From Lysinibacillus odysseyi 34hs-1 = NBRC 100172 (GTDB lineage Bacteria > Bacillota > Bacilli > Bacillales_A > Planococcaceae): a DNA stretch of 64,000 nucleotides. The notes beneath the pieces were generated by a model that did not search any database, had not been told where the DNA came from, and saw nothing but the letters and a program-made list of their open reading frames with translations. The position numbers and the translations under genes were made by a program. Location of the stretch: the NCBI RefSeq assembly GCF_001591965.1, contig NZ_BCVX01000007.1, positions 62,001 through 126,000 of the forward strand. The letters are read 5' to 3'. Shown here in pieces: positions 1 through 8,673 of the stretch; within the stretch, counting starts at the first letter, position 1; each line of letters opens with the position of its first letter.

Positions 1-1
1 T

Positions 2-694
2 TATGCGGAATATGTAACGGCAAAAGAGGATCTGGTATTTCTTTTACCGGATAGCATTTCAATGGAGCAGGCTGCAGCGATGCCGACTGTTTCCATCCTT
101 GCGTATATGCTTCTGCATGAGGTCGCGCACGTTGTCGAATCTGACGTCATAGTCATCCATAGTGCAGCGGGTGGAGTAGGCACTATGCTGACACAATTTG
201 CAAAACTTTTTGGGGTGAGGAAAATCATTGCGACAGTCGGAGATCTTAAGAAAGCAGAGCATGTGAGGCAGATGGGGGCAGAGGTAGTTTGCCATTATGA
301 TGATTTTGTGGAGACAGTGCTGGAGGAAACGGAAGGAAAAGGCGCCACGGTTATATTTGATTCGGTAGCTGGAGATATTACACAAAAAAGTCTAGCCTGT
401 CTCGCTAATTACGGAACACTAGTACAATTTGGTAACAGCAGCGGCCTGAAGGGGGAATTTTCGACTGCTGACGTACATAGCAGCTGCCGAAATATAAAAG
501 GCTTCAGCCTGGGTACAACACGAAAAGAAAACCCGAAACGCTTGGCACCCGCAGCACATAAAATTTTCGACTATCTGCTCGCTGGAAAAGTGCACATTCC
601 GATCACTGAGATTTTTGAACTGCAGGATGTTCAGCGTGCTCACCAATTGATGGAAGGCAGAACACATCAGGGGAAAATTTTATTAAAGCTGTAG
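2..694 (+). CDS. Quinone oxidoreductase / zinc-type alcohol dehydrogenase (MDR family), 5' end missing
   Basis: The C-terminal two thirds of a medium-chain dehydrogenase/reductase. The frame is open from base 2 at the window edge, so the ATG at 62 is internal and not the start. The NADPH-binding Rossmann motif is seen as HSAAGGVGTMLTQFAKLFG, followed by the typical quinone reductase stretch FDSVAGDITQKSLACL and the C-terminal EGRTHQGKILLKL ending. No structural zinc cysteine cluster is visible, which fits the zeta-crystallin/QOR branch. Such enzymes reduce quinones or enones with NADPH in the cytoplasm. The substrate cannot be told. The family is usually about 320 residues, so roughly 90 residues lie outside the window. 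Confidence 0.9.
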   Translation, partial: YAEYVTAKEDLVFLLPDSISMEQAAAMPTVSILAYMLLHEVAHVVESDVIVIHSAAGGVGTMLTQFAKLFGVRKIIATVGDLKKAEHVRQMGAEVVCHYDDFVETVLEETEGKGATVIFDSVAGDITQKSLACLANYGTLVQFGNSSGLKGEFSTADVHSSCRNIKGFSLGTTRKENPKRLAPAAHKIFDYLLAGKVHIPITEIFELQDVQRAHQLMEGRTHQGKILLKL

Positions 695-740
695 AAGGCT
701 GGTTTCATGCGGAATTCCATCTGACAGTTTAGAAAAAAAA

Positions 741-773
741 GATGCCGTCTGCAGTGCAGACAGCATCTTTTTA
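741..773. terminator. Bidirectional intrinsic terminator
   Basis: A 12-bp stem with one mismatch (GATGCCGTCTGC / GCAGACAGCATC, loop AGT) is followed by a T run on the plus strand and preceded by an A run. It lies between convergent genes and can serve both. Confidence 0.85.
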
Positions 774-797
774 ACTAGGGCAGTTATTTCATTTCTT

Positions 798-3700
798 TTA
801 TGGCTGGTTCAATTTTTTCTGTTTTCTTCTTTCAATCATACGTTCCACTTTCTGCGCAATACCTAAGCATGCAGGTATAAACATCGGCATAATGAAAAGT
901 GCTAGTATTACCAGACCGATGATAACAGCGATGGCCACTTGAATCAAGGTAACGATGCCTGAAGGAATAAGCGCTGCAAATGTACCACCTAAAATAACGG
1001 CTGCGGCCAGTATGACACCGCCCATTTGTGTACATGCCTGCACGATTTCACCCCGTCCGAGTTCCGCAGTTTCGTTATAACGCATCATCAGGAAGATGGA
1101 ATAATCCACGCCCAATGACACAATCATAATATACGTGAAAAACGGCACATTCCAGCTGAGCATATCATAGCCCAGCAAATTATTCGCAATAAGCTCTGTA
1201 AGCCCAAAGCTTGCAAAGGCGGCAAGCAACAGACTGGCATCGATGACGAGTGTTTGTAAAAACGAGCGTGTAATAATCCATAAAATGACACTGATGCCAG
1301 CCATCATAATAATGGCACTGCGGATAAAGTCTGCCTGCGATACATCCTGTAGGTCTGCATTACTCATTGTTTTGCCTGTAACATAAACATCTGCGTCTTG
1401 TAGGGCTGAGCTTTCAACATAACCATCTATCCGCTTATTTATGTCACGGATAATATCCATTGCTTCTTCCGTATAAGGATTCACATCCAGTATTATATTG
1501 AAGGTTGCACCGGTACGGTCATTGGTCATATAAGCGTTCAGACTTTCCTGGAACTCTCCGTTAAGTACTTCTTCAGGGATAAAGAATGTACCTTGTTCTT
1601 TTTTTGAGAGCTCTTCTAAATAACCATTCGCCTCACCAAGACCGGCGTAAATTTCCGATAACCCTTCTGCACCTTGTCCCAATCCGCTGCGCAGCTCCTC
1701 CATATCAGCTTGCAGCGAGATCAGGCTTTCTTGAAGCTGCTTTTGTCCGTTTTGCACTGCTGATAGCCCGCCCGATAGGGAAGCTGAATTTGAAGCGATT
1801 TGATCAGCGCCGCTTGAGGCCGATCCGACACCTGTTGACAAACTGTTAGCTCCTTTCACAAGCTGGTCAGCGCCTTGCTGTAAAGCTGTCAGACCTTGTT
1901 TTGCATTAGCAAGGGCAGTGTTTGCCTTGGTCATACCTGCAGTCAATTCATCGTATTTGCTGGACAGTGACGCGGCATCCAGTGAAGAGAGCGATTGAAG
2001 TCCCTTTTGAGCAATCCCGATGGCTGTTTTGATGTCTTCATTGTTTGCTGCATCAGGTGTTGTTTGTACATAGTTATTCAATGAGGCGAGGATACCTTCG
2101 TATGCCTGCTTGCTTGAAGCAATAAGTTGATCTACCTGCGTGAAGTATGAACGGTATTGTGTAAACCCGGCCGCAAGTTGACTATAAGATGCTTCCAATT
2201 GGGTCATACCTTGCTCAAGCGTATTAAGTCCATCCCGAAGTCTGCCGGCACCTGAAGATAACTCTGTCGACCCGCTTTGTGCCTGCTCCAGTCCATTTGT
2301 CAGCTCATCCAATGCTGCAGTCAGCTGGTTCGCGCCGTTTTGTAGTGCAGCTGTTCCATCAATAAGCCGCTGGACACCGCTGACATCCTGTTTTTCTGAT
2401 AACCTTTCATTTACCTTATTTAGGCCGCCCTGAATGGTACCGACTCCTTCTTGTGCACTATTCAAACCTTCTTCTACAGTAGAAGCTTGTTCGTTAACGT
2501 AAAGCTCTTCAATACGGTTTCCTTCAGGACGAGTAGGAGAGTAGACCTTCGCTACACCTGGTGTATCTGCAATAACACCTGTCAGCTCGTCAATCGCCTT
2601 TAAATAGGGGTTTGTTGCTAACGAAGTATTGTTGTCAATAACAAGTGTCGCCGGTGCGCTCATTCCAGCGCTGTAATGCTTTTCAATCAGGTTGATAGCC
2701 TGCTTTGATTCATATTTATCATCGATTTCTATTAGATCATTGTAGTTTAGTTCACCAGTATAGGAAATGATAAATGGGACAGACAAAATCAAGACGAATA
2801 AGATAGCGACAAACGGACGTGCAAATGAAAATTTTGAAATAAATGCCCACAGCTTATTTCCTTGGCGGGCTTGGATTGTTTTGATCGGCCAAAATAATTT
2901 AAACCCAAGTAACCCCATGAAAAATGGGTTTAAGGTCATCAGCACGAGCAACAATATAAGGACACCGACTGCCACGCCGCTCGTTGCTTTGTACATTGAA
3001 AATTGGGAGAAGTACAGCGCAACAAAACCGATGAATACTGCCGTGCCGCTAAATAGGACAGTTCTGCCTGCCGTTTTATAAGTTTCGCTGATTGCTCTGG
3101 CAATATGGTCTGTACGGCCCAGCTCTTCTTTAAACCGTGTAAATAGGAGAATATTATAGTCGGTACCGATCCCAAATAAAATTACTACTAAAAACACTTG
3201 GGTAAAATTTGAAAAGGGAAAATCGATATACTTTGTAAGCAGTGCGACGATTGAGAGGGAAATCGCATAGGCTATCCCTACAGTTATAAGAGATATGACA
3301 GGTACAATAGGGGATCTGAAAATGATAATTAAAATAGTAATAATAAAGATAACTGCTATGACTTCCGTCTTTTTTACCCCTTCTTGTGTCGTTGTGGCAA
3401 AATCATCGACGACAATATCTGCTCCTGTCACATACGTATCCATTGCTAAATCGGATGTTTCCTTCCGAAGCATGGAAGCAGCTTCCTTCGCTGTACCAAT
3501 GGACTTATCGATAGATAGCTGTGCAAGAACTATTGTACCATCCTCACTAATCAGCTGATTGGCAGCCGCTTCATTTTCTGTATGGAACAATGTGTCAACG
3601 ATGCCGAGTTTGTTAGGATCAAGCTGATTTAATACTCGTTCTATGGATGTAAAGTCATTTTCGGTTAAGCCCTCGTCCCGATGAAATACATAAGCGAAGG

Positions 3701-3887
3701 AATAGGTGTCTTTTCCTTCATTCATGAGGTCGTTCAATACCTTCGTCCCAACGACACTTTCCAGATCATCAGGGAGTGAAACTTGCCCTTTTTCCTGCAC
3801 GAGTCTATTTAAATCCGGCATGACAAGCAGCATGACTACAACTGCTGCAAGCCAAAAGACAGCGGCTAGTGTCCGTTTATTTTTCAT
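798..3887 (-). CDS. MMPL/RND-family transporter with long heptad-like LxxG repeat insertion
   Basis: A 1029-residue inner-membrane exporter of the MMPL family. TM1 lies at about residues 7-27, followed by an extracytoplasmic loop and a TM block near 175-390 carrying GIGTDYNILLF. A second TM block near 840-1010 carries GVDYSIFLMMRYNE; these are the two family signature Asp-Tyr motifs of the proton relay. Between them (about 470-790) is a long extracellular segment of repeated L-x2-G-x3-L units (for example NGANQLTAALDELTNGL, QGADQLVKGANSLSTG), as in YhgE/Pip-type proteins, probably an elongated coiled coil. The start ATG is preceded by GAGGAAGAAGGAA. It is transcribed alone. The substrate is unknown; lipids, surfactants or toxic amphiphiles are usual for the family. 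Confidence 0.93.
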   Translation of the reverse strand: MKNKRTLAAVFWLAAVVVMLLVMPDLNRLVQEKGQVSLPDDLESVVGTKVLNDLMNEGKDTYSFAYVFHRDEGLTENDFTSIERVLNQLDPNKLGIVDTLFHTENEAAANQLISEDGTIVLAQLSIDKSIGTAKEAASMLRKETSDLAMDTYVTGADIVVDDFATTTQEGVKKTEVIAVIFIITILIIIFRSPIVPVISLITVGIAYAISLSIVALLTKYIDFPFSNFTQVFLVVILFGIGTDYNILLFTRFKEELGRTDHIARAISETYKTAGRTVLFSGTAVFIGFVALYFSQFSMYKATSGVAVGVLILLLVLMTLNPFFMGLLGFKLFWPIKTIQARQGNKLWAFISKFSFARPFVAILFVLILSVPFIISYTGELNYNDLIEIDDKYESKQAINLIEKHYSAGMSAPATLVIDNNTSLATNPYLKAIDELTGVIADTPGVAKVYSPTRPEGNRIEELYVNEQASTVEEGLNSAQEGVGTIQGGLNKVNERLSEKQDVSGVQRLIDGTAALQNGANQLTAALDELTNGLEQAQSGSTELSSGAGRLRDGLNTLEQGMTQLEASYSQLAAGFTQYRSYFTQVDQLIASSKQAYEGILASLNNYVQTTPDAANNEDIKTAIGIAQKGLQSLSSLDAASLSSKYDELTAGMTKANTALANAKQGLTALQQGADQLVKGANSLSTGVGSASSGADQIASNSASLSGGLSAVQNGQKQLQESLISLQADMEELRSGLGQGAEGLSEIYAGLGEANGYLEELSKKEQGTFFIPEEVLNGEFQESLNAYMTNDRTGATFNIILDVNPYTEEAMDIIRDINKRIDGYVESSALQDADVYVTGKTMSNADLQDVSQADFIRSAIIMMAGISVILWIITRSFLQTLVIDASLLLAAFASFGLTELIANNLLGYDMLSWNVPFFTYIMIVSLGVDYSIFLMMRYNETAELGRGEIVQACTQMGGVILAAAVILGGTFAALIPSGIVTLIQVAIAVIIGLVILALFIMPMFIPACLGIAQKVERMIERRKQKKLNQP

Positions 3888-4085
3888 TTCCTTCTTCCTC
3901 TCTACAAGCTATATTGTTTATACTGCACAAAGGAGTGGATTGTTATTTATATAAGTAACATATTTGCCGTTTATAAACGCTATCAAACAAAATGTTGGCT
4001 ATAAAAGAGGGAGACTTTTGAAAAAATGAAGCGGAAGCTAATGAAGATAAAGCTGCCGGGAAATAGCAGCGGGGGAATTATGAGA

Positions 4086-4137
4086 AATAGAAAAAGCGTG
4101 TTATGAGAGCATACTGAGTAAACACGCTTTTTCTATT
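4086..4137. terminator. Long perfect hairpin, probable bidirectional terminator
   Basis: A perfect 17-bp inverted repeat (AATAGAAAAAGCGTGTT and its complement) has an 18-nt loop, and both arms contain A5/T5 runs. It lies just downstream of the pentapeptide-repeat gene and upstream of the MMPL gene. Confidence 0.8.
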
Positions 4138-4176
4138 GGTTTTGATGGGCCTTTTTAAAAAACAGCAGTAGAAAAT

Positions 4177-5022
4177 TTAATCAACCCAATGAGACGGTCG
4201 CTGGATATGCGTAGGCAAGATAGTTTTCTGGTTACCTTTAGCCGAATTAATTTGCATTTGAGTTAAAAACATACTTGTTGATAGGTTAGCACCACTTACA
4301 TTTACATCACGTAAATCAGCACCGATAAAATCAACACCTCTTAAATCCGAATTCTGTAAATCTGCCGCAATTAAATACGCGCCTCTTAAATCGGTCGTTC
4401 TTAAATCTTTACCTTTTAAATTTTTGCCAACCCAATCGACGCCTCTGCATTGCTTTCCTTTTTTAATCTTGAAAACCTTTGAACTAAGCTCACTTCGGAT
4501 ATATTCACTTGTTTCTAAGAGTAACTCATTCACCGGGATTCGGCAGCTTCCTATATCGAGTGACAATAACTCGTCAGCATCCATATTCGTCAAACATTGC
4601 AATTTTTCTAATTGTTTATTCAACTGAATATGTAATGAGTCGGAGACACGATAAGTTAATGCCTCCGCAATAAATGCCATCATTTCATAAAGCTGCTCCA
4701 TGATAGGAAATACACTAAACATTTTTTTTGCAATTTCAGGATCCTCCTGCCAGCTTTGGCCATTAAAAGTGTCCTGTGACACTTTCTGCCCTGCACCTAA
4801 ACAATCATATACTGTGCATCCTTTAAACCCATTGTCCCTTAAATTTTGATGGATCCTGCAGCGGAAATCTTTTTGTAAGTTTAGGCAAGCTGCTCCGGCA
4901 GGTTTATTTATTGCAAAATCACTTGATGCGATAATATTGAGCGCTGTGCAGCAGAGTGCAAAGCATTTCGTACAATCAGCTTTTAAACTGTCTCTACTGA
5001 TTTTCATTGTTTCTTTATACAT
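4177..5022 (-). CDS. Pentapeptide-repeat protein with N-terminal cysteine cluster
   Basis: A protein of about 281 residues. The N-terminal third is rich in cysteine (DCTKCFALCC..., CLNLQKDFRCRIH, GCTVYDCLGAGQ), suggesting a bound metal or iron-sulfur cluster. The C-terminal part (about 205-260) has A(D/N)LxxxxL pentapeptide repeats such as DLRTTDLRGAYLIAADLQNSDLRGVDF, which should fold as a right-handed quadrilateral beta-helix. An ATG at 5046 would overlap the upstream gene; I prefer the ATG at 5022 because GAAGAGG lies 8 nt before it. It is the last gene of a three-gene minus-strand operon. The role is unknown; some pentapeptide proteins protect DNA gyrase, but nothing here shows that. Confidence 0.85.
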   Translation of the reverse strand: MYKETMKISRDSLKADCTKCFALCCTALNIIASSDFAINKPAGAACLNLQKDFRCRIHQNLRDNGFKGCTVYDCLGAGQKVSQDTFNGQSWQEDPEIAKKMFSVFPIMEQLYEMMAFIAEALTYRVSDSLHIQLNKQLEKLQCLTNMDADELLSLDIGSCRIPVNELLLETSEYIRSELSSKVFKIKKGKQCRGVDWVGKNLKGKDLRTTDLRGAYLIAADLQNSDLRGVDFIGADLRDVNVSGANLSTSMFLTQMQINSAKGNQKTILPTHIQRPSHWVD

Positions 5023-5035
5023 GTTTATAACCTCT

Positions 5036-5491
5036 TCAAATTTCATTTATCTTTAAATAGTAGTTTAAGACTTGTCGATCAGGCGGGCTGATGAGAGAGG
5101 GTAGGGCATCAATTGAGAAAAATTGAATGTCTTCTACTTCGCCCTCATCTTTCATTAATTGACCACTATATGTATCGCATACGAAAGCAGCCACGACATT
5201 ATATACTTCGTCACCATGAGGGTACTGATAGTACATATCCTTTCCTGAAAACACTTCGAGTAAAGAAAGGCAGGAAGTCGTTAATCCTGTTTCTTCATAA
5301 AGCTCTCTACTCGCTGCTTGTTCCAATGATTCGCCAGGCTCCATCGATCCGCCGGGTAGTCCCCAGCAGCCATTATCTTTCCGAAGCTGCAACAAAATTT
5401 TTTGATCGGAACGAATGACAATGACACAGGCACCTACCATTATAAGCGGCATAGTGCCGATCTTCTTACGCAACTCCATAATATAGCTCAT
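5036..5491 (-). CDS. Nudix hydrolase
   Basis: A 151-residue Nudix protein. The Nudix box G-x5-E-x7-REUxEExGU is complete: GGSMEPGESLEQAASRELYEETGLT, with the RELYEE metal-binding glutamates. It should hydrolyse a nucleoside diphosphate linked to another moiety, with Mg2+. The N-terminus (GACVIVIRSDQKILLQLRKDNGCWGLPGG) is typical of the ADP-ribose pyrophosphatase/MutT-like group. The start is supported by AAGGAGA 6-7 nt upstream. It lies 18 nt after the histidine phosphatase gene and 13 nt before the pentapeptide gene, so the three are probably cotranscribed. Confidence 0.93.
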   Translation of the reverse strand: MSYIMELRKKIGTMPLIMVGACVIVIRSDQKILLQLRKDNGCWGLPGGSMEPGESLEQAASRELYEETGLTTSCLSLLEVFSGKDMYYQYPHGDEVYNVVAAFVCDTYSGQLMKDEGEVEDIQFFSIDALPSLISPPDRQVLNYYLKINEI

Positions 5492-5509
5492 CCATATTCT
5501 CCTTACACA

Positions 5510-6061
5510 TTATAATTTCATTCGCTTCAGGCTGATTAGTTCAAGTTGATGAAACTCAGCTTTGATAATATCAGGCATTTTCAGTTCCCTCCAAAAGGCT
5601 AATCCAATTGCAGGATCAAATGCATTCAAAATGAGTGTTAGTATATTTCCATGGGTTCCTACAACAATTTGGGTGTTTTCGTATTGTTTTAAAATTTCAT
5701 TGAAAGTTGGTATAGCCCGTTTCTGTGCATCGAGATTGGATTCGCCGCCTTCGTAGGCAAAGTTAGGCTCGCTCCATAAATGACACATTGCCTCTTCAAA
5801 ATCAGCTACCGCACCTGAAGCTACTATTCGTTCTTTTAGCTCTTCTAAAACTATTACTTGGGTGCCCTGTGCGTCCGCAATTCCTTGAACTGTTTCAATT
5901 GCTCTTTTATAGGGGCTGGATATAACAGCATTAATTTGTTGGTCTTTTAATCTATTCGTTACAAAATTCGCATCTTGAAGACCTTTTAGAGATAACGAGC
6001 GATTATATTCATCCGGTGAGTAGATGGAATGAGCATGTCTTACAAAATAGACAATAGTCAT
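5510..6061 (-). CDS. Histidine phosphatase family protein (phosphoglycerate mutase-like)
   Basis: A 183-residue protein of the phosphoglycerate mutase/acid phosphatase superfamily. The phosphohistidine motif appears as FVRHAHS (a variant of RHGxT/RHAxS). The second catalytic His is in VVGTHGNILTLIL, and the conserved Arg of the core is in ISSPYKRAIET. It should be a cytoplasmic phosphatase rather than glycolytic mutase, judging by length. The RBS GGAAGGA precedes the ATG. It is the first gene of the operon with the Nudix and pentapeptide genes, so all three may act on nucleotide or small phosphate metabolites (inference). Confidence 0.9.
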   Translation of the reverse strand: MTIVYFVRHAHSIYSPDEYNRSLSLKGLQDANFVTNRLKDQQINAVISSPYKRAIETVQGIADAQGTQVIVLEELKERIVASGAVADFEEAMCHLWSEPNFAYEGGESNLDAQKRAIPTFNEILKQYENTQIVVGTHGNILTLILNAFDPAIGLAFWRELKMPDIIKAEFHQLELISLKRMKL

Positions 6062-6190
6062 AGGATTCTTCCTTCCACAAAGATAGGGCTGTTAAATCGA
6101 ATCTTTTCCAGTTTTATGATCGACTTTATTATACAAATAATGGTATTAAAAGAGAAGAAGTAATATTTCGTTATTAATAAACTGAATTTT

Positions 6191-6227
6191 CTATACAGTT
6201 TACTAGTGAACTATTTAGCGTTATGAT
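6191..6227 (+). promoter_or_regulatory. Sigma-A promoter with palindromic MarR-type operator
   Basis: -35 TTTACT (6199-6204), 17-bp spacer, -10 TATGAT (6222-6227). An imperfect palindrome centred on 6204/6205 (AGTTTACTAGTGAACT core, 11 of 14 pairs matching over 6191-6218) covers the -35. The downstream operon encodes a MarR regulator, so autoregulation is likely (inference). Confidence 0.65.
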
Positions 6228-6261
6228 AAGAATGAAAAATCTTTCATGAGGTGATAACAGT

Positions 6262-7014
6262 ATGAAATTACAGGATAAAGTCGTTATTATTACAGGCGGT
6301 GCTGGTGGTATTGGGACAGGAATGGCATTAGCAATGGCAAAAGAAGGAGCAATCCTTGCGCTTGTCGATGTGAATGAAGAAGCTGGCAGAGCGGTCGAAG
6401 GAAAGGTCCAAGCGATTTCCCCAAAATCACAATTTTTCAAAGCTGATTTGCTAGACCGTGAAAACTTACCGAAAGTTGTGGAAGCGGTTGTCGAGAAATA
6501 TGGTAAGTTAGATGTATTAGTAAATAACGCGCATGCATCGAAACAAAAACCATTTGAAGAAATTACGCAGGAAGATATGGATTTCTCTTTCGGGACAGGC
6601 TTCTACCCAACATTTTATTTAATGCAGGCTGCATTCCCTTATTTAAAAGAATCTCAAGGGAATGTAATTAACTTTGCATCAGGTGCCGGACTATCTGGTC
6701 AGCCGACACAAACGGCTTATGCAGCAGCAAAGGAAGCAATTCGCGCTATTTCCCGTGTTGCAGCCAACGAATGGGGAAAATACAATATCAATGTCAATTT
6801 AATTAGTCCTATTGCAAAATCTCCGGGAGTAGAGGCATGGGCAGAGGCATTCCCTGAAATGTACGAAAAAAGCCTGTCTGCTATTCCGCTAGGACGTTGG
6901 GGTGAGCCAGAAGAGGACATCGGCCGCGTTGCCGTATTTTTAGCTTCAGAAGACTCCCGTTATATTACAGGGCAAACGATAATGGTGGATGGCGGTTCGA
7001 TTCAGCTGCGCTAA
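6262..7014 (+). CDS. SDR family oxidoreductase
   Basis: A 250-residue classical short-chain dehydrogenase/reductase. The cofactor motif is TGGAGGIGTG (TGxxxGxG) at residues 11-20. NNAH replaces the usual NNAG, the catalytic Ser is in FASGAGLSG, and Tyr-x3-Lys is in YAAAKEAIRA. The C-terminal DGG (MVDGGSIQLR) is typical. GAGGTGAT precedes the ATG. It is followed after 18 nt by a MarR regulator gene in the same direction, and a palindrome overlaps the promoter, suggesting induction by a substrate or toxic compound. The substrate cannot be predicted. Confidence 0.9.
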   Translation: MKLQDKVVIITGGAGGIGTGMALAMAKEGAILALVDVNEEAGRAVEGKVQAISPKSQFFKADLLDRENLPKVVEAVVEKYGKLDVLVNNAHASKQKPFEEITQEDMDFSFGTGFYPTFYLMQAAFPYLKESQGNVINFASGAGLSGQPTQTAYAAAKEAIRAISRVAANEWGKYNINVNLISPIAKSPGVEAWAEAFPEMYEKSLSAIPLGRWGEPEEDIGRVAVFLASEDSRYITGQTIMVDGGSIQLR

Positions 7015-7032
7015 TATTTGAAGGAGCGTCAT

Positions 7033-7461
7033 ATGGAGAAACCAAGTATTTACGAATTGATTAATATGGTGGAACAAGTGAATAATGCCAGCATCATCAA
7101 ATTTACTGAAGGGCTTTCACAACCGATTGGCATTTCCGCTGTGATTGTTTTGAGTGAGGTCAAAAAAAGCTGTAGATGTAAGCCAATTGATTTAGCAAAA
7201 AAGCTAGGCTATTCAAAAAGTAGTATTACAGCTATCTCAAATAAATTGATGGATGCCGGCTATATCGCCCGCACAGAAGACCAGCATGATCGTCGTACAG
7301 TGTACTTTACAATTACCGATAAAGGAAATGCTATATTAAAAGAAGTGGAAGTACTTGGACAGGATTATTATAAGACCATCTATTCGGTCTTATCTGAGGA
7401 AGAATTACATCAGTATATTCAGATTCAGCGTAAACTTTTGAATCATATAAAAAATAAATAG
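7033..7461 (+). CDS. MarR family transcriptional regulator
   Basis: A 142-residue winged-helix regulator. The HTH region reads CRCKPIDLAKKLGYSKSSITAISNKLMDAGYIARTEDQHDRRTVYFTITDKGNAIL, with the family's D-x-R-R wing motif (DQHDRRTVYF). A TTG at 7018 is in frame, but the ATG at 7033 has AAGGAG 6 nt before it and is the likely start. It is cotranscribed with the SDR gene upstream and probably binds the palindrome at 6191-6218. Cys60-type residues (KKSCRCK) near the HTH might sense oxidants, as in OhrR-like proteins; this is speculative. Confidence 0.9.
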   Translation: MEKPSIYELINMVEQVNNASIIKFTEGLSQPIGISAVIVLSEVKKSCRCKPIDLAKKLGYSKSSITAISNKLMDAGYIARTEDQHDRRTVYFTITDKGNAILKEVEVLGQDYYKTIYSVLSEEELHQYIQIQRKLLNHIKNK

Positions 7462-7469
7462 TTTTTTAT

Positions 7470-7508
7470 GTTCTATCATCTGTCTGAGAGATGATAGAAC
7501 ATTTTTTA
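7470..7508 (+). terminator. Intrinsic terminator of SDR-marR operon
   Basis: A perfect 12-bp stem GTTCTATCATCT / AGATGATAGAAC with a 7-nt loop, followed by ATTTTTTATT. Confidence 0.9.
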
Positions 7509-7704
7509 TTAATAAAATAATGGGGTCAATGCCTTTAAGTTTTAGGGCAATTTTAATACTTTCATATATTCTCATCCCTTTTGTATAATTTTGGTTACGC
7601 AAGATTAAAAGGCGAAAAATGGAATTTTAAAACTGGATAGATAGGTTTTAGGGTAGAAGATCTTGATGTACGTAAAATGATGGATTTATATAAAAATTTT
7701 TAAT

Positions 7705-7737
7705 GAAAAAAATACCTTACTCCTTTTGGGAATAAGG
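7705..7737 (-). terminator. Intrinsic terminator (minus strand)
   Basis: Read on the minus strand: CCTTATTCC, loop, GGAGTAAGG (one G-U pair), then TATTTTTTTC. It ends the small membrane protein gene at 7756-7902. Confidence 0.8.
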
Positions 7738-7755
7738 CAAAAAAATCATTGTTCT

Positions 7756-7902
7756 TTATTTGTTCTTAAGTTCATTTTTTATATCCTTTAATAACTCAAT
7801 TATCTCTGAATTTTTATCATTCATTTTTTCTATTTTTTTTTCTATTGTGCTACTCGTGAAAAAAATAATTAATAATATTGCGATTAAAACTATTATGTCC
7901 AT
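7756..7902 (-). CDS. Small membrane protein with charged coiled-coil tail (48 aa)
   Basis: Found by eye. The ATG at 7902 is preceded by AGGGGAG with a 7-nt spacer. The 48-residue product has one N-terminal transmembrane helix (MDIIVLIAILLIIFF) and a Lys/Glu-rich helical tail (IEKKIEKMNDKNSEIIELL). A terminator follows 20 bases after the stop, which supports a real transcript. The same layout is seen in the 62-residue protein at 30519. No function can be assigned. Confidence 0.7.
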   Translation of the reverse strand: MDIIVLIAILLIIFFTSSTIEKKIEKMNDKNSEIIELLKDIKNELKNK

Positions 7903-7937
7903 TATTTATCTCCCCTACAGCTAATTCATCTTAAATA

Positions 7938-8267
7938 TTATTGCAATTCTAGTTGAGCATAAATACTTGAGTTTGTTGCATAGACCGCAAGATCTCTTGT
8001 AAATGTGTGTAAACCTGTTTTATGAGAAGCCTTGAATTTCCAAGCAGTTCTAGCTGATTTTGAACTAGTTGCCTTTAGATTAGCAGCATTTTGTTCCAAT
8101 GTTAACCAATCGTATAGGACCATAAAAACATATAATTCTCTAGGATCGGTTATTATTGTTTGTCCATGAGTTACTATTGGTTTATATGAAATAATCCATA
8201 TCAAAACATTGTATTTTTCTATAACTGCACTATTAGTGTAACATAATAAATGTAAAATTATTCCCAT
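7938..8267 (-). CDS. Hypothetical protein, doubtful
   Basis: A 109-codon open frame on the minus strand upstream of the 48-residue membrane protein gene. No ribosome binding site is visible before the ATG at 8267. The N-terminal third looks random while the C-terminal part (about ELYVFMVLYDWLTLEQNAANLKATSSKSARTAW...) looks protein-like, so this may be the remnant of a longer gene whose 5' end is lost, or a false frame. I do not recognise a family. Confidence 0.35.
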   Translation of the reverse strand: MGIILHLLCYTNSAVIEKYNVLIWIISYKPIVTHGQTIITDPRELYVFMVLYDWLTLEQNAANLKATSSKSARTAWKFKASHKTGLHTFTRDLAVYATNSSIYAQLELQ

Positions 8268-8673
8268 TGTAAGTGGATTAGTAAATAATCACCAGTTTAA
8301 CCGGAATAACGTTATTTAACTATATGTCCTGGTCTAAAAGTATTGTTTGTATTCCGGGAAAAAAGAACGATAAATAGTGTTTTTATTTGAGTTTATTGGA
8401 GATGACGTAAAACGACAGCCGTTTTGCCTCCTAGTATTTAGAGCTTGTAGGAGTATCCCTGCAAGCTTATTTTATTTAGGTCAAAACTTTTATATAATAG
8501 CTTTTCGACAACATATTAAGCAATAGTGGAAAAGGATATGCCTTCTTTATGTTGAATAATATTGATAAAGCAATTTTAGTTTAGAACAAGGGGAAGAGAG
8601 GAGAATTTATTTATGGCCACTCTCTAAAGAGCTACATACATTTTTAATTTAGTACACATATGGAGGGGTTATA
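8268..8673. other. Intergenic region with two hairpins, no gene seen
   Basis: No convincing coding frame. A hairpin lies at 8441-8468 (AGCTTGTAGG / CCCTGCAAGCTT, followed by TTATTTTATTT), and a small one (AAAACG/CGTTTT) lies about 25 bases before it. A perfect 12-nt palindrome AATAACGTTATT is near 8306-8317. The hairpins look like a terminator or leader element with no gene obviously attached. Confidence 0.5.

Noticed and set aside
7405-7602. Minus-strand frame over the marR terminator that looked like a transposase tail
   Set aside because: No transposase motif, no inverted ends or target duplication; the frame runs through a clear terminator and the marR gene.
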